From positions 1-19,069 of the forward strand of contig JBLHKW010000104.1 of assembly GCA_047618565.1 (NCBI GenBank): a DNA stretch of 19,069 nt. Reading direction: 5' to 3'. Each line of letters begins with the position of its first letter. Position 1 is the stretch's first letter. Below, one piece after another: positions 18,090 through 19,069 of the stretch. Made by a program: the position numbers and the translations under genes. The notes below the pieces were generated by a model, which saw only the letters and a list, made by a program, of their open reading frames with translations, was not told where the DNA came from and made no database searches. The stretch is from JBLHKW01 sp047618565. Lineage in GTDB: Bacteria; Planctomycetota; UBA1135; GCA-002686595.

Positions 18090-19069
18090 CTACTGCGCCG
18101 CAGCGACGGGCACGAGCTGTGTACCGCAGGCGTCGTGTTGACCTGAGTCACCCTGGCGCACGTCCTGGTGCAACGGGCAGGTCCAGGCCCACTCCTGTGC
18201 GCCTTCGCTTCCGTCGGCCGACGCGTAGCCCAGGGCGTTGAGAGCCTTGATCGCATCCGGGTCCTGGGTGCCGTCGGCCTCGAAGGGCTGCAATACCCAG
18301 GGCCTGCGCCGCGCCAGGTCGGTCAGGAGTCGCGTCGCGACCTGCGGGCGCTCGTCGAACAGGTTCGTCAGCTCACCGGGATCGTCGGAGAGGTTGAACA
18401 GCTCGCTTCGCTGCGGCATGTGGGGCCTGTAGGTGAGCTTCCAGTCGCCGTCGATCAAGCAATAGAGGAACGCGGCATCCGGGTGATCCTTGATCATCGT
18501 CGCGTTCAGGTCGTAGCCGTTGATCTGGTCCGCGTAGGCGCTACGCGACGACTCCGGTGAGCCCTCGATCAGGTCGCGCAGGCTGCGTCCATCGAGGTCG
18601 CCCATCGGCGACAAGCCGGCGTAGTCCAGGAGCGTCGGGACGATGTCGACGGTGCGCACAACATCCGGTACCGAGAGGCCAGCGGGCACTCCGGGTAGTC
18701 GCAGGATCAGCGGGACGAGAATCTGCTCCTGATAGACCATGCGATGACCGTGCCAGCCATGACGCTGCTCGCCATCGGACAGCCCCTCGCCGTGATCCGC
18801 GGTGACAGCGACGATCGTCCCGTCGTAAGTGCCCATCTCTTCGAGGCCGCTAATGAGCCGTCCAAACTGTGCATCGACATAGCGCACCTCGGCCGCGTAC
18901 CAGGCATCGTTCGGCCACGCGCGCGGCACGCCCTCGACGAACTGCGCGGGCGGCTGGAGGAACGGATCGTGCGGGTCCCAGTAGTGCACCCAGAGGAAGA
19001 ACGGCTGCTGCGCATTGCGTGCAAATTCCAGGGCCAGGTCCGTGGTCTCATCCGAACGTCGTTGCAAGG
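18090..19069 (-). CDS. Sulfatase (partial, 5' end beyond window) with C-terminal heavy-metal-binding-like domain
   Basis: About 325 residues of the C-terminal part are visible; the reading frame is open to the window's right edge and the nucleophile region lies outside. Sulfatase motifs seen are FFLWVHYWDPHDPF, VTADHGEGL and the later HGWHGH, then a typical GDWKLTYR segment and DDPGELTNL block. An ALNALGY motif follows, like the tail that ends the neighbouring sulfatase-fold protein. The chain then continues about 45 residues into a region resembling the small heavy-metal-binding domain of copper proteins. The gene converges on the sulfatase-fold gene ending at 18086, with only 3 bp between them and no terminator. 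Whether it is a formylglycine enzyme cannot be decided here. Confidence 0.88.
   Translation of the reverse strand, partial: LQRRSDETTDLALEFARNAQQPFFLWVHYWDPHDPFLQPPAQFVEGVPRAWPNDAWYAAEVRYVDAQFGRLISGLEEMGTYDGTIVAVTADHGEGLSDGEQRHGWHGHRMVYQEQILVPLILRLPGVPAGLSVPDVVRTVDIVPTLLDYAGLSPMGDLDGRSLRDLIEGSPESSRSAYADQINGYDLNATMIKDHPDAAFLYCLIDGDWKLTYRPHMPQRSELFNLSDDPGELTNLFDERPQVATRLLTDLARRRPWVLQPFEADGTQDPDAIKALNALGYASADGSEGAQEWAWTCPLHQDVRQGDSGQHDACGTQLVPVAAAQ
18108..18185 (-). other. Heavy-metal-binding-like domain at the sulfatase C-terminus
   Basis: The encoded segment reads WTCPLHQDVRQ, then GDSGQ, then HDACGTQLVP. It matches the known short 'YTCPMHPxVxxxxPGxCPxCGMxLVP' domain in order and spacing. The first Cys of the CPxCG pair is His here, leaving CxxH plus HxxC as possible metal ligands. 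The resemblance is recognised by eye. Confidence 0.7.

Noticed and set aside
19065..19067. TTG as the start of the right-edge sulfatase
   Set aside because: It falls just before a conserved mid-protein region and leaves no nucleophile domain. The gene simply continues beyond the window.

Overview
The window is GC-rich, densely coding DNA from a bacterium that I cannot name with certainty. Three things point to a (probably marine) Planctomycetota-like lineage or a neighbouring group: many alkaline-phosphatase/sulfatase-superfamily genes, a CRTAC1-type FG-GAP protein paired with a TPR lipoprotein, and the near absence of Shine-Dalgarno sequences before most starts. No rRNA, tRNA, CRISPR array, transposase or phage gene was seen.

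Layout from left to right. (1) 42-2229, minus strand: a small HD-type alarmone hydrolase (MESH1-like) overlapping a secreted or membrane-attached HExxH protein that looks like DUF4932 plus a Cache-like tail. (2) 2513-3964, plus strand: a secreted di-haem c-type oxidoreductase ending at a strong bidirectional terminator (3989-4023). (3) 4063-12907, minus strand: the most interesting block. It appears to be one long operon, in transcription order: ribbon-helix-helix protein (RHH2), ATP sulfurylase (sat), a short cytoplasmic sulfatase-fold protein with a Thr nucleophile, APS kinase (cysC), two tandem exported type I phosphodiesterases, a second RHH protein (RHH1), and an Oxa1/EMC3-like membrane protein with a large extracytoplasmic insert. 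(4) 13221-16393, plus strand: an FG-GAP/ASPIC-UnbV protein overlapping a TPR lipoprotein. (5) 16461-18086, plus strand: a membrane-anchored sulfatase-fold protein. (6) 18090-19069, minus strand: a sulfatase that runs off the right edge and carries a C-terminal heavy-metal-binding-like domain.

How block 3 may work: Sat and CysC make APS and then PAPS. No PAPS reductase, sulfite reductase, sulfotransferase or PAP phosphatase lies in the window. The activated sulfate is therefore made next to a set of alkaline-phosphatase-fold enzymes, two of them exported, and an insertase-like membrane protein. A surface sulfation or phospho-modification pathway is a reasonable inference, but the sequence does not prove it.

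Upstream of RHH2 is a striking array of six 5-bp half-sites (four CACTC-like, then two inverted GAGTG) spaced exactly 11 bp apart (12972-13031). It overlaps a plausible minus-strand promoter. It looks like an operator for the RHH proteins, which would make the operon autoregulated. Both RHH proteins end in the same 'L(R/K)xLGY' tail that ends the nearby sulfatase-fold proteins.
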